Positions 1-6,733 of a DNA stretch of 12,383 bases are shown piece by piece. Within the stretch, counting starts at the first letter, position 1. The number at the start of each line of letters is the position of its first letter. Made by a program: the position numbers and the translations under genes. The notes under the pieces are model-generated. The model was not told the origin of the DNA and did not search any database. It saw only the letters and a program-made list of their open reading frames with translations. Source of the DNA: Chloroflexota bacterium (GTDB lineage Bacteria; Chloroflexota; Anaerolineae; JACRMK01); contig JACQEC010000061.1 in assembly GCA_016200765.1 (NCBI GenBank), positions 1-12,383 on the forward strand, in the 5' to 3' direction.

Positions 1-138
1 GCTGGCAACCGCGCACACCGGCCATGGCGGCTAACCTCACCGACCACATCTGGTCCATGGATGAACTACTCAGCTTCCGCATCCCGCCAAAGCATTTATG
101 GGCCGTTTAGAGCCGTGCCTCATTAAAGGGACACTACC
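1..138 (+). mobile_element. Right end of an insertion sequence (partial)
   Basis: This is the edge of an insertion sequence that continues to the left of the window. It holds a transposase C-terminal tail ending at 110, then about 28 bases to a putative terminus. Read on the minus strand, the terminus begins GGTAGTGTCCC at 138, the kind of GG-starting inverted-repeat tip common in DDE insertion sequences. The boundary is inferred because the LCP gene reads continuously toward it and stops exactly within these bases. The left inverted repeat and target-site duplication are outside the window, so the exact edge and IS family are unproven. Confidence 0.55.
3..110 (+). CDS. Transposase C-terminal fragment (5' end outside window)
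   Basis: The open frame enters from the left edge and stops at TAG 108-110, giving about 35 residues. The tail contains TPAMAANLTDHIW followed by SMDELLSFRIPP. From memory, this resembles the conserved end of DDE-type transposases (IS1-like and related elements of cyanobacteria, archaea and Chloroflexota), where the motif is TPAMAAGLTDHxWxxEELL. Only the tail is visible, so no catalytic residues can be checked and the family is uncertain. Whether the element is intact cannot be judged from this window. Confidence 0.6.
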   Translation, partial: WQPRTPAMAANLTDHIWSMDELLSFRIPPKHLWAV

Positions 139-913
139 AATAAATCGGCATGGCGTCAAAATCAAACGGGACATCCAGATTCAGGCCGCCGAGCAGTTCG
201 TCCACCGCCCGCTTGATGACACCGTCATGCACCACCATCTGGAAGTCAACCGCCAAGCCTGTCGCGTCTTCTACGACCTCACGCATCAGGGCGAACCCGC
301 CAACGGCGTAGGCGTGTTGAATCTTCGAGGGGCCCAGTATCCGATCGGTGGTTTGACGGTATCGCTCAATTTCCGGAGCGCGAATGTCATGGTTGAGTGT
401 GATGGCATCCACGCTCATGGCGAGCGGGTCAAGTGAGAAGATATTGATCGAGCCTTTGAAGTCTGGGCCGAAGGGAGGCTCGTACGTCTCGCCGTAGCCA
501 AAGAGCAGGAAGTTGATCCGGTTTTGGTTTAGGCGAGGGTCAACGCGCGCGGCAGAAGCCGGGTCGTGTTTTAATCGCTCCTCCCGGCGCCGCTGGGCTT
601 CTTGCCTGACCGGCGTAATCAGCTCGCCGAACAGCGACACCGGCGCGACAGGGCGACGTTCAACAGGAGGGGGAGGCGCCGCGTCAGCGTAGAGGTTGCC
701 CGTGGACAGGCCGGGAGGGTTGGGGGCCGCGGCAGACGCGCCGAACGGATGCACGAAAGCGGCGAGCGTCAGTGAGGGCAGTGGGATCACGTGAGTGGAT
801 TTCGCCACCCAGACAAAGACGATCCAACTGATTTCGAGAAGCGCCGACGCGGTCGTGATGTTAAAGAACATGCGCGGCGTCAATGCTCGCGTTGGACGTA
901 TCGGCTTTTTCAT
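134..913 (-). CDS. LytR-CpsA-Psr (LCP) family protein, truncated by IS insertion
   Basis: LCP proteins are membrane-anchored enzymes that attach glycopolymers to the cell wall. This 259-residue product has a hydrophobic segment at about 17-37, a proline/alanine-rich linker (about 60-90), and an LCP domain from about 131. The domain contains INFLLFGYGE, a KIQHAYAVGG segment (the family's KINHAYAxGG), and LGGLNLDVPFDFD near residue 250. It stops there, although the family normally continues through the RxR/GDxxR region that binds the substrate. The TAG at 134-136 lies in the presumed terminal repeat of the adjacent insertion sequence, so the truncation is most simply explained by insertion. The family's usual SIPRDT motif reads TLNHDIRAP (172-180), so the nearby arginine is displaced. 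The gene starts 10 bases after thrC and probably shares its transcript. The product is likely non-functional or altered. Confidence 0.75.
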   Translation of the reverse strand: MKKPIRPTRALTPRMFFNITTASALLEISWIVFVWVAKSTHVIPLPSLTLAAFVHPFGASAAAPNPPGLSTGNLYADAAPPPPVERRPVAPVSLFGELITPVRQEAQRRREERLKHDPASAARVDPRLNQNRINFLLFGYGETYEPPFGPDFKGSINIFSLDPLAMSVDAITLNHDIRAPEIERYRQTTDRILGPSKIQHAYAVGGFALMREVVEDATGLAVDFQMVVHDGVIKRAVDELLGGLNLDVPFDFDAMPIYW

Positions 914-923
914 GTGCGGCGGA

Positions 924-2105
924 CTAGACCATGAGCGCCTGGCGAGCCGCTTCGGGATACTTCAGACCGCTTCCCGTGTTGATGAGCACCACCTCATCGC
1001 TCGCGTTGAGCCAACGGCGAGCGCGCAGTTTCTGCGCGGCGACCACCGTCGCGGCGCCTTCGGGGCAGATAAACAATCCTTCGACTTTGGCGGCCCGATT
1101 CATCGCGTCCAGCATCTCGCCATCGCTTGCCTCTACGGCGATGCCGCCACTCTCCGTCAGCGCCCGCAATACGAGAAAATCGCCCAGCGCCTTCGGCACG
1201 CGTAGCCCAGACGCGAGCGTGCGCGCGTTTTGCCAAAACTCGGAATCCTGACGCCTCTCCTGAAAGGCTCTTACCAGCGGCGCGCAGCCTTGGGCCTGCA
1301 CGACGACAAACCGGACAGGCTTGGCCGCGACCCAGCCCAGTTCAAGCAACTCCTTAAAGGCCTTCCAGATGCCGATGATGCCCACGCCGCCGCCGGCCGG
1401 GTAGATGACCACGTCCGGCAGACGCCAACCTAACTGCTCCGCAATCTCTAACCCCATCGTCTTTTTGCCTTCAATGCGGTATGGCTCTTTGAGCGTGGCC
1501 GTGTCGAACCAGCCGTGCTCTTTCACACCTTGCGCGATCAGGCGGCCCGCGTCTGAGATCAGCCCGTTGACCAGCGTCAAGTCCGCGCCATAGATGCGGC
1601 ATTCCAGTTGGTTGATCTCGGGCGCGTCCTCCGGCATCGCGATATGTGTCTCCAGTCGCGCCTGCGCCCCGTAGGCGGCCCACGCGCCTCCGGCATTGCC
1701 GGCGGTCGGCATGGCCACGGCTTTGATACCAAGTTCCTTGGCGCGGGAGACCCCCGCGCTTGCGCCGCGCGCCTTAAACGTGCCGGTGGGGTTCAGCCCT
1801 TCGTCTTTCACGAGCAGGCGGTCGAGGCCGATTCGCGCCCCAAGCCTCGGCGCGGGTAGGATCGGCGTAAAGCCTTCGCCCAGCGATACGATGTTGCGCT
1901 CGTCCTGCACCGGCAGGAGTTCGCGGTAGCGCCACATGGTTTTTTCGCGCCTCGCGAGCACATCGCGCGAGAGCTCTCGCCTGGCTTCTGCCAGCCGGTA
2001 GTGGACTAACAGAGGCGCGCCACAGTTCACGCAGAGGTTTTGCGGCCTGTGTGCGTCATGCCGCGTTTGGCACTTGGGGCACTGGAGATGAGACAGATAG
2101 TTCAT
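924..2105 (-). CDS. thrC: Threonine synthase
   Basis: Threonine synthase (EC 4.2.3.1) converts O-phospho-L-homoserine to threonine with pyridoxal phosphate in the cytosol. The 393-residue protein starts with a zinc ribbon (C9, C12, C25, C28), typical of the archaeal/Chloroflexota-type enzyme. A fold-type II PLP core follows. The PLP lysine is K111 in NPTGTFKARG, a cofactor-binding loop is seen in TAGNAGGAWAAYG (134-146), and the glycine-rich phosphate loop is PAGGGVGI (236-243). The length fits the family. Other fold-type II enzymes such as threonine dehydratase or cysteate synthase are possible, but the ribbon and overall arrangement favour ThrC. It lies just upstream of the LCP gene and is preceded by a promoter with a perfect -10. 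There is no obvious Shine-Dalgarno before the ATG at 2105. Confidence 0.9.
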   Translation of the reverse strand: MNYLSHLQCPKCQTRHDAHRPQNLCVNCGAPLLVHYRLAEARRELSRDVLARREKTMWRYRELLPVQDERNIVSLGEGFTPILPAPRLGARIGLDRLLVKDEGLNPTGTFKARGASAGVSRAKELGIKAVAMPTAGNAGGAWAAYGAQARLETHIAMPEDAPEINQLECRIYGADLTLVNGLISDAGRLIAQGVKEHGWFDTATLKEPYRIEGKKTMGLEIAEQLGWRLPDVVIYPAGGGVGIIGIWKAFKELLELGWVAAKPVRFVVVQAQGCAPLVRAFQERRQDSEFWQNARTLASGLRVPKALGDFLVLRALTESGGIAVEASDGEMLDAMNRAAKVEGLFICPEGAATVVAAQKLRARRWLNASDEVVLINTGSGLKYPEAARQALMV

Positions 2106-2141
2106 GGGGTTATGGTCTCGTCTGGTTTCGGTTACACAGCG

Positions 2142-2170
2142 ATTATAGCAAGGCTGCCGGTGCGGAACAA
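2142..2170 (-). promoter_or_regulatory. Predicted sigma70 promoter of thrC
   Basis: On the minus strand, TATAAT (plus 2142-2147) lies 17 bases downstream of TTGTTC (plus 2165-2170). The -10 is perfect and the -35 matches only TTG. The predicted transcript start is near 2135, giving a leader of about 30 bases before the thrC ATG. That leaves no room for a riboswitch or attenuator. Confidence 0.65.
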
Positions 2171-2210
2171 GCAGGCATAGGCCGGTCGCTGTGCCTGCAA
2201 ATGACGCGAG

Positions 2211-3057
2211 TTAGACCGCCACATTACGCAGTGACAGCCCTTCGCGCCAAAGAAACAACAGACCCAAGATGGTGGTGCCGAGATAGGTCACGGCATGAAT
2301 CAGCAGCGCGTAGCTAAGGCCGATGGACGGCTCCACGCGATAGGCTTGCACCAAAGTTTGTTGGATCGTGAAATGGAACACGCCAATATAGCCCGGCGAC
2401 GATGGGACGATAGCGACCAGGCCGGTGACGACAATAATCAGCATCGCGGCTGTCAGCGGCAGAGAGAGGTCTAGGGCCAGGAGCATTGTCCAGTACGAGA
2501 GGGTATTCAACGTCCACACGGCCACTGACCAGCCGCTGAGCGCCGCCAGCGCGCGCGCGGAGCGCAAGCCGGCTAGCCCCTCGGCGGCCGATGCAAAGAT
2601 CGGCCACATACGGCCCAGGAGGGTGTGCCGTACCAACCGCTCGTTCAGCCGCTGTCTGAGTGTGCCCACATGCGCCGACAGCGCTCCCAGCACGATGAGG
2701 GTGGTTGCGCCGCCGGCAACGGCTAATACGCCGACGGCACGCGCATCATCGGAGACCGGGGCGGCGACCACGAGCAGGGTCAGCAGGAGCGCGCCTACCA
2801 TAGAAGGTGACGCGGCGCGGGCGAAACAACATCTGCCATCGCGCTGTGCGCGCGAGATAGCTCGCGATGAAGAAGAAAATGCTGGCGAGCAGCCAAAGTG
2901 GCTGCACATGCCACAGGGCATCGCGCACACCTTCGAGGCTGATGCCTTGAAGCGCCAACGCGGTGCAGACGGCGCTGATCGCGAGTCCGGCGTAGAAGCG
3001 GGCAGGGACACGCGAGGCCCAGCCGTCGGCGGGCACACCAGATTGGGGGGCAGGCAT
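2211..3057 (-). pseudogene. UPF0104/LPG-synthase-TM (YbhN-like) membrane protein, internally deleted and frameshifted
   Basis: Two pieces of one gene lie in different frames. The N-terminal piece starts at ATG 3057, with AGGA about 10 bases before it. It has membrane segments around residues 22-38 and 52-67, then ASYLARTARWQMLFRPRR, which is typical of the lysylphosphatidylglycerol synthase TM/YbhN/AglD flippase-like family. Coherent reading ends near 2805. The C-terminal piece resumes in another frame near 2801 (MVGALLLTLLVV) and runs to TAA at 2211 with several membrane helices, including VPSSPGYIGVFHF (the family's P-x-PG-x-G motif). The conserved segment between them, containing the N-x-x-x-P-x-R-x-GE motif, is absent. 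About 55-65 residues appear lost, because the two pieces total only about 280 residues against about 320-350 normally. The remaining 197-residue tail could be translated from ATG 2801, but a functional protein is unlikely. Confidence 0.75.
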
Positions 3058-3123
3058 CGGCTCTATGTCCTGCCGGCAACAGGCCGTATGAGGGGCCCGT
3101 GATTCTGCGGTGACCGATGCGTT

Positions 3124-3151
3124 AACATAGAGCGTTGGACCAGCAGATCAA
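3124..3151 (-). promoter_or_regulatory. Possible promoter of the UPF0104 gene
   Basis: On the minus strand, TATGTT (plus 3124-3129) lies 16 bases from TTGATC (plus 3146-3151), immediately beyond the tRNA terminator. Each hexamer matches consensus in four of six positions. Position supports it, but the match is weak. Confidence 0.35.
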
Positions 3152-3152
3152 G

Positions 3153-3183
3153 AAAAAAACTCCCAAAGCGCTTGGGAGTTTTG
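3153..3183 (-). terminator. Intrinsic terminator of the tRNA unit
   Basis: Plus 3158-3166 and 3172-3180 form a perfect 9-bp stem (AACTCCCAA / TTGGGAGTT) around a 5-base loop. On the minus strand it is followed by a run of T residues (plus 3153-3157 are all A, and the stem adds more). It sits 10 bases after the second tRNA, so it ends the fMet-Met transcript. Read in the plus direction it has only a short T run. Confidence 0.85.
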
Positions 3184-3189
3184 AGGGGA

Positions 3190-3261
3190 TAGCGGCGCTT
3201 GGACTCGAACCAAGGACCAATCGATTATGAGCCGATTGCTCTGCCTCTGAGCTACGCCGCC
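3190..3261 (-). tRNA. tRNA-Met(CAU), probably elongator
   Basis: A full cloverleaf can be folded by hand. The 7-bp acceptor is GGCGGCG/CGCCGCT with a G1-U72 pair and A73. The D stem is GCTC/GAGC, and the anticodon stem ATCGG/TCGAT encloses the loop CTCATAA with anticodon CAU. The T stem is CTTGG/CCAAG with TTCGAGT. CCA is not encoded. The acceptor stem with G1-U72 and A73 resembles the Bacillus elongator tRNA-Met as I recall it. The alternative is a lysidine-type tRNA-Ile2, which also carries CAU. It does not show the C4-G69/C5-G68 pairs that favour TilS in E. coli. Confidence 0.85.
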
Positions 3262-3338
3262 GCAAAAACATATCGCTTACGGCCAGTCGCCCGGTGCTTG
3301 ACGCCGGCGAGCGCTATGCCATAAGCGATCTGTCAAAG

Positions 3339-3410
3339 TAGCGGGGGGAAGATTCGAACTTCCGACCTTTGGGTTATGAGCCCAACGAGCTGCCACTGCT
3401 CCACCCCGCA
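3339..3410 (-). tRNA. Initiator tRNA-fMet(CAU)
   Basis: The cloverleaf is complete: acceptor G2-G7 pairs with C66-C71, D stem is GAGC/GCTC, anticodon stem TTGGG/CCCAA encloses CTCATAA, and T stem is GGAAG/CTTCC with TTCGAAT. Two initiator hallmarks are visible. Three consecutive G-C pairs sit at the base of the anticodon stem, and position 1 does not pair with position 72. Here the mismatch is U1-U72 rather than the C1-A72 of E. coli. A73 is present and CCA is not encoded. It is the first gene of a two-tRNA transcript. Confidence 0.92.
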
Positions 3411-3421
3411 ACGCAAAGGTT

Positions 3422-3450
3422 ATTATATCGTGCACCGGTCCAACCGTCAA
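3422..3450 (-). promoter_or_regulatory. Near-consensus promoter of the fMet-Met tRNA unit
   Basis: On the minus strand, TTGACG (plus 3445-3450) is followed after exactly 17 bases by a perfect TATAAT (plus 3422-3427). The tRNA-fMet 5' end lies 11 bases beyond the -10, so the primary transcript would have a leader of only about 5 bases. This is the best promoter in the window and fits a highly expressed stable-RNA gene. Confidence 0.88.
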
Positions 3451-3549
3451 ATGCGCCAAGTGCCCTAACACCCGTGATACACCTCAGGTGACTGGCGCCT
3501 GTTGCAGGAGCGAAGCACAACGGTACACGCAAGCGATCCAACGCGGGCG

Positions 3550-3876
3550 CTAGCGGTCCTTGATGGCCGGCTGTGCTGACACGGGCAACAACGGGATGAC
3601 TGCCACTTCGCCGGGGCGCAGCATCTTGAGTTCGCGCCGCGCAACAATCTCAACAAAGTCATCGGTCTGAGCAAACTGCTTGCGCTGTTCGAGCTCCGTC
3701 GTCTCGGCGCGGCGAGCGGCGATTTCGGTCATGAGAACCTGTTTGCGTTGCCACAGTGCAACACCGTTTGACACTCCCTGCGCCAACACAGCAATCACGA
3801 AAACCACCGATGTCACAATGGCGGCGGTCGCGATTTGCCGGCGCGAAACTGACGGGACGCGGGATTGTTCGGTCAC
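3550..3876 (-). CDS. FtsB/DivIC-type septum formation initiator family protein
   Basis: This is a small bitopic membrane protein of 108 residues: a short cytosolic N-terminus, one membrane helix at about 15-33, a coiled-coil segment at about 41-70, and the closing motif ARRELKMLRPGE (79-90). That motif corresponds to the A-R-x-E-L-x-M-x-x-P-G-E signature of the DivIC/FtsB family. FtsB and DivIC bridge early and late divisome proteins with FtsL. The start is GTG (3874-3876), 11 bases after the nagZ stop, so it is probably the last gene of anmK-nagZ-ftsB. Which paralogue (FtsB, DivIC or FtsL) cannot be settled from sequence alone. Confidence 0.8.
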   Translation of the reverse strand: MTEQSRVPSVSRRQIATAAIVTSVVFVIAVLAQGVSNGVALWQRKQVLMTEIAARRAETTELEQRKQFAQTDDFVEIVARRELKMLRPGEVAVIPLLPVSAQPAIKDR

Positions 3877-3887
3877 TATGGCAGAGT

Positions 3888-5414
3888 CTACTTCAATTTG
3901 TGCGAAGCGTCAAGATGTTGAGCAGTTCGCGTCAAGATGTTGAGCAGTTCGCCTATCATTATGGGGGAGTCGTCAAATGTCGCAATCGTACACCGCGCAT
4001 CTGAAAACAAGGTGAGATCGTACGGATCGCGCAGGGCGATGATAACGGTCGGCTTGCCGAGCGCGCAACAGCGGCGCACGAGCTCCCGTTGGCTTGGGAA
4101 GTGAAGTGCCTGCCGTGTGGCGATGATGAGCCCGCGCGCGTTTTCAGCCTGTTGGCACACCTCCAGAACGTCCCTCTCTATTGGATTGAACGACAAAGTG
4201 ATCCCAGCGAAGCTTGGGATGCGGTCGCGCAGACCGTTGATAAGTTTGCCGGTCCCGGAGGGTCTGCCCTCGGCGATGGTGACCTTGCCAAGCGCAAACT
4301 CGACAGCCAGCCATCCCGAAAGGTCGGGTTGCGGGAGAAAGCCGTCCGCATCGGCGACACGGATGGCGCGACGAGCGATTTCCCGCGCGACGACGCGGTG
4401 CGCGGGCGCGCCTAACCACGCCGCATCGGGCGGCGGTAGTGCTGCGACCCGCTCGCGCAGACGGCGTGTGCGGCGGATGGATTCGCTCACTTGTAGTAAG
4501 GTAAGGCGGCCGTCATTCAGGGCTTGCTCAAGCGCATTTAGCGTTTCCGCGTGTTGGACGATTGGGCACACCAGATCACAGCCGGCCAGCGCGGCTTCCA
4601 CGGCGGCGCCGGGGATACCATACTCCAGCGCAACCGCGTCCATGTCCAGAGCGTCGCTGATGATCACGCCGCCGAAGCCCATTTCCGTGCGAAGCAGGCC
4701 CGTGATCAGCCGGCGTGAAAGCGATGCCGGGCGGGTGTCGTCCAGATCGCTCAACAGCAAGTGGCCCGGCATGACCATTTCTACCCCCGCGGCTATCGCG
4801 TCGCGGAACGGCGCCAGCTCAAACCGATCGAGCGCTGCGCGCGGCGTGTCAATGCGCGGCAGGCCGTGATGCGAATCCACATGGGTGTCGCCGTGGCCGG
4901 GGAAATGCTTGGCGCAGGCCGCGACGCCTTCGCCCTGAACGCCCAGCAGCCATGCGACGCCCATTGGCGACACGGTATCCGGCGAATCGCCAAAGGCGCG
5001 CGTGCCGATGACAGGGTTCTGCGGGTTGCTGTTGACATCCATGACGGGGGCCAACGCCACGTTCAAGCGTAGAGCGCGCAGTTCGCGGGCAGTGGCTTGA
5101 CCGGCGCGGCGAGCCAGATCAGGTGAGCCGGTGTTGCCGAGCGCCATCGCGCTGGGGAAGTGCGTCGCCGGCGACGGCAGGCGCGTGACCCTGCCGCCTT
5201 CCTGATCCACGGCAATCAAGGGATCACCGACCAGCGTGAGTAGGCGGTCAATGAGCCTTTGCGCGGCTGAGATGTCGGGGAGATTGCGCGCAAAGAGGAC
5301 GAAACTCGTGACGCGGTTGTGCGCAATGAAGGCTTCTTCTTCAGCGGTCAGCGTCGCGCCCGCGGGATTGAAGCAGATGAGTTGGGCGAGTTGGGTGCGT
5401 GTGTTTTCGGACAT
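3888..5414 (-). CDS. nagZ: Glycoside hydrolase family 3 beta-N-acetylglucosaminidase (NagZ-like)
   Basis: NagZ removes GlcNAc from GlcNAc-1,6-anhydroMurNAc (peptides) during peptidoglycan recycling. The 508-residue protein has the GH3 TIM barrel at about 1-335. It contains DQEGGRVTRLP (70-80) and KHFPGHGDTHVDSHHGLP (169-186), whose D180/H182 pair is the general acid/base dyad specific to NagZ. The nucleophile is D254 in ISDALDMDA. A GH3 C-terminal-like domain follows (about 340-490), so the protein is longer than the roughly 340-residue E. coli type and resembles the two-domain Bacillus type. No signal peptide is visible, suggesting a cytosolic enzyme. It starts 36 bases after the anmK stop. 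A 22-bp tandem duplication near the 3' end changes the frame of the last dozen residues. Confidence 0.9.
   Translation of the reverse strand: MSENTRTQLAQLICFNPAGATLTAEEEAFIAHNRVTSFVLFARNLPDISAAQRLIDRLLTLVGDPLIAVDQEGGRVTRLPSPATHFPSAMALGNTGSPDLARRAGQATARELRALRLNVALAPVMDVNSNPQNPVIGTRAFGDSPDTVSPMGVAWLLGVQGEGVAACAKHFPGHGDTHVDSHHGLPRIDTPRAALDRFELAPFRDAIAAGVEMVMPGHLLLSDLDDTRPASLSRRLITGLLRTEMGFGGVIISDALDMDAVALEYGIPGAAVEAALAGCDLVCPIVQHAETLNALEQALNDGRLTLLQVSESIRRTRRLRERVAALPPPDAAWLGAPAHRVVAREIARRAIRVADADGFLPQPDLSGWLAVEFALGKVTIAEGRPSGTGKLINGLRDRIPSFAGITLSFNPIERDVLEVCQQAENARGLIIATRQALHFPSQRELVRRCCALGKPTVIIALRDPYDLTLFSDARCTIATFDDSPIMIGELLNILTRTAQHLDASHKLK
3908..3951. repeat. 22-bp perfect tandem duplication inside the nagZ 3' end
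   Basis: Bases 3908-3929 and 3930-3951 are identical, adjacent 22-base copies. Because 22 is not a multiple of three, the second copy is read in a different frame. The current protein ends ...LLNILTRTAQHLDASHKLK and stops at TAG 3888-3890. With one copy removed, it would end ...LLNILTLRTN at a TGA whose complement is plus 3894-3896. Confidence 0.95.
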
Positions 5415-5450
5415 TGAGATGGTCTTTGCGATGTGAAGAAAAGGGCGCCG

Positions 5451-6629
5451 TTACGATGCGCGTGAGGTCGTTTGGCCGGTGCCTGTGGGTCTCGAAATTT
5501 TTCCCATGACGACGGGGCGGCGCGAACCGGTAACAGATGGCAGGTTGTTCGGCTCACCGCGCCAGGCGGTATAGGCCAAGATGGCGAAGGCAAGCGCCTC
5601 TTTGGCCTGGGCTGGAATGCCAAAATCCTCCGGGCGCATGAGCCGCGTGCCCGGCAGACGGGAGGCGATTAGTCTAACCAGAGTCGGGTTTTCCGCGCCG
5701 CCGCCACTGATAATAAGCTCCGACACGTGCCCGTGCGAGACATACGGGGGCAGCAGCGCGCGCGCGATGGTCTCGGCGGTGAGCGCTGTGGCTGTGGCAA
5801 TGATGTCGCGCGGGGGCTTGCCCCGGGCCAGTCCCTGCTCCCAAAGCCAGTGTGCGTATGATTGGCCGAACAGTTCGCGACCGGTGGACTTTGGAGGAAG
5901 ACGCTTGAAGTATGGATGGTCGAGCAGCTCGGCTAACCACATCGTGTCCACTTGGCCGCTCGCGGCAATGCGGCCGTCGTGGTCGTAGGTCTCTGCGCCG
6001 GCCGTCATGCGCTCGACGAGCGCGTCAATGACCATGTTGCCGGGGCCGCTGTCGAAGGCGACCACGTCGGACGGCGCGCAGCCGGCAGGGAGCAGGGCGA
6101 CATTAGCGATACCGCCGATATTCTGCGCGGCGCGAAAGATGGTTGGGTGGCGGAATAGGATATAATCAGCAAAGGGCACCAACGGTGCGCCCTGGCCGCC
6201 GGCCGCCACGTCCGCAACCCGGAAATCGGCCACCGTGGTGACGCCGGTACGCTCGGCGATGATGGCCGGCTCGCCCATCTGAAGGGTTGACGTGACACGC
6301 CCATCGGGCTCGACATCGTGCCAGACTGTCTGTCCGTGTGAACCGATGAGATCAACTTCGGCGAGCGGCACCCCCGCCGTCTGTGCGACCTGCTGTGCCG
6401 CGCGTGCCAGCGCTTCGCCGAGCGCGAAGTTCAGGCGACAGAGCAAATCCACAGAGCCTGTTTCGGGATTGCAGGCTGCCAGTATCCGCGCGCGCAGGGG
6501 TTCATCGTATGCTTGATGAAGATGCACGCGCAACCGGCAGCGAAGGTCAAGATGCTCTCCTTCCACTTCGGCCAGCACCGCATCTATGCCGTCGGCTGAC
6601 GTGCCGGACATCAGACCTATGATCTGCAT
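5451..6629 (-). CDS. anmK: Anhydro-N-acetylmuramic acid kinase
   Basis: AnmK (EC 2.7.1.170) opens the 1,6-anhydro ring of anhydroMurNAc and phosphorylates it to MurNAc-6-phosphate, in the cytosol. All 392 residues align by eye with the family. The ATP loop is IGLMSGTSADGID (4-16). GSHGQTVWHD (96-105), VADFRVADVAAGGQGAPLVP (133-152), QNIGGIANV (169-177), AFDSGPGNMVID (191-202) and the later ISGGGAENPTL also match. The start ATG at 6629 has a strong Shine-Dalgarno. It heads a minus-strand run with nagZ and the FtsB-like gene. NagZ makes its substrate, so the pair forms consecutive steps of murein recycling. Confidence 0.95.
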   Translation of the reverse strand: MQIIGLMSGTSADGIDAVLAEVEGEHLDLRCRLRVHLHQAYDEPLRARILAACNPETGSVDLLCRLNFALGEALARAAQQVAQTAGVPLAEVDLIGSHGQTVWHDVEPDGRVTSTLQMGEPAIIAERTGVTTVADFRVADVAAGGQGAPLVPFADYILFRHPTIFRAAQNIGGIANVALLPAGCAPSDVVAFDSGPGNMVIDALVERMTAGAETYDHDGRIAASGQVDTMWLAELLDHPYFKRLPPKSTGRELFGQSYAHWLWEQGLARGKPPRDIIATATALTAETIARALLPPYVSHGHVSELIISGGGAENPTLVRLIASRLPGTRLMRPEDFGIPAQAKEALAFAILAYTAWRGEPNNLPSVTGSRRPVVMGKISRPTGTGQTTSRAS

Positions 6630-6637
6630 GGGCGCAA

Positions 6638-6643
6638 CTCCTT
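6638..6643 (-). promoter_or_regulatory. Ribosome binding site of anmK
   Basis: The minus strand reads AAGGAG here, 8 bases before the anmK ATG. It is the strongest Shine-Dalgarno in the window and fixes that start. Confidence 0.8.
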
Positions 6644-6733
6644 GCTTGGGTGGGATGTGAGAAACTTTTTAGCCACGCTACTCGTGCAACCTGATTAAGG
6701 GGCACTCTCTCGGGGCAATACGCCGGTTAATTT

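Noticed and set aside
98..436. Plus-strand open frame antisense to the LCP gene
   Set aside because: Its start lies inside the IS end and its translation shows no domain. The minus-strand LCP frame explains the region.
2106..2210. Riboswitch or threonine attenuator upstream of thrC
   Set aside because: The predicted transcript starts only about 30 bases before the ATG, which is too short, and no terminator hairpin or leader peptide is visible.
3190..3410. The two CAU tRNAs as a recent tandem duplication
   Set aside because: Their acceptor, D and T stems differ throughout. One has initiator features and the other does not, so they are distinct genes.
4117..4869. Long plus-strand open frame (250 residues) antisense to nagZ
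   Set aside because: The arginine/serine/alanine-rich translation is typical of a GC-rich shadow frame, and the minus-strand GH3 motifs are unmistakable.
6650..6733. Promoters for the divergent anmK and L,D-transpeptidase genes
   Set aside because: Several weak hexamers can be paired (for example TTGCCC with TAATCA on the minus strand), but spacing or matches are poor in every case.
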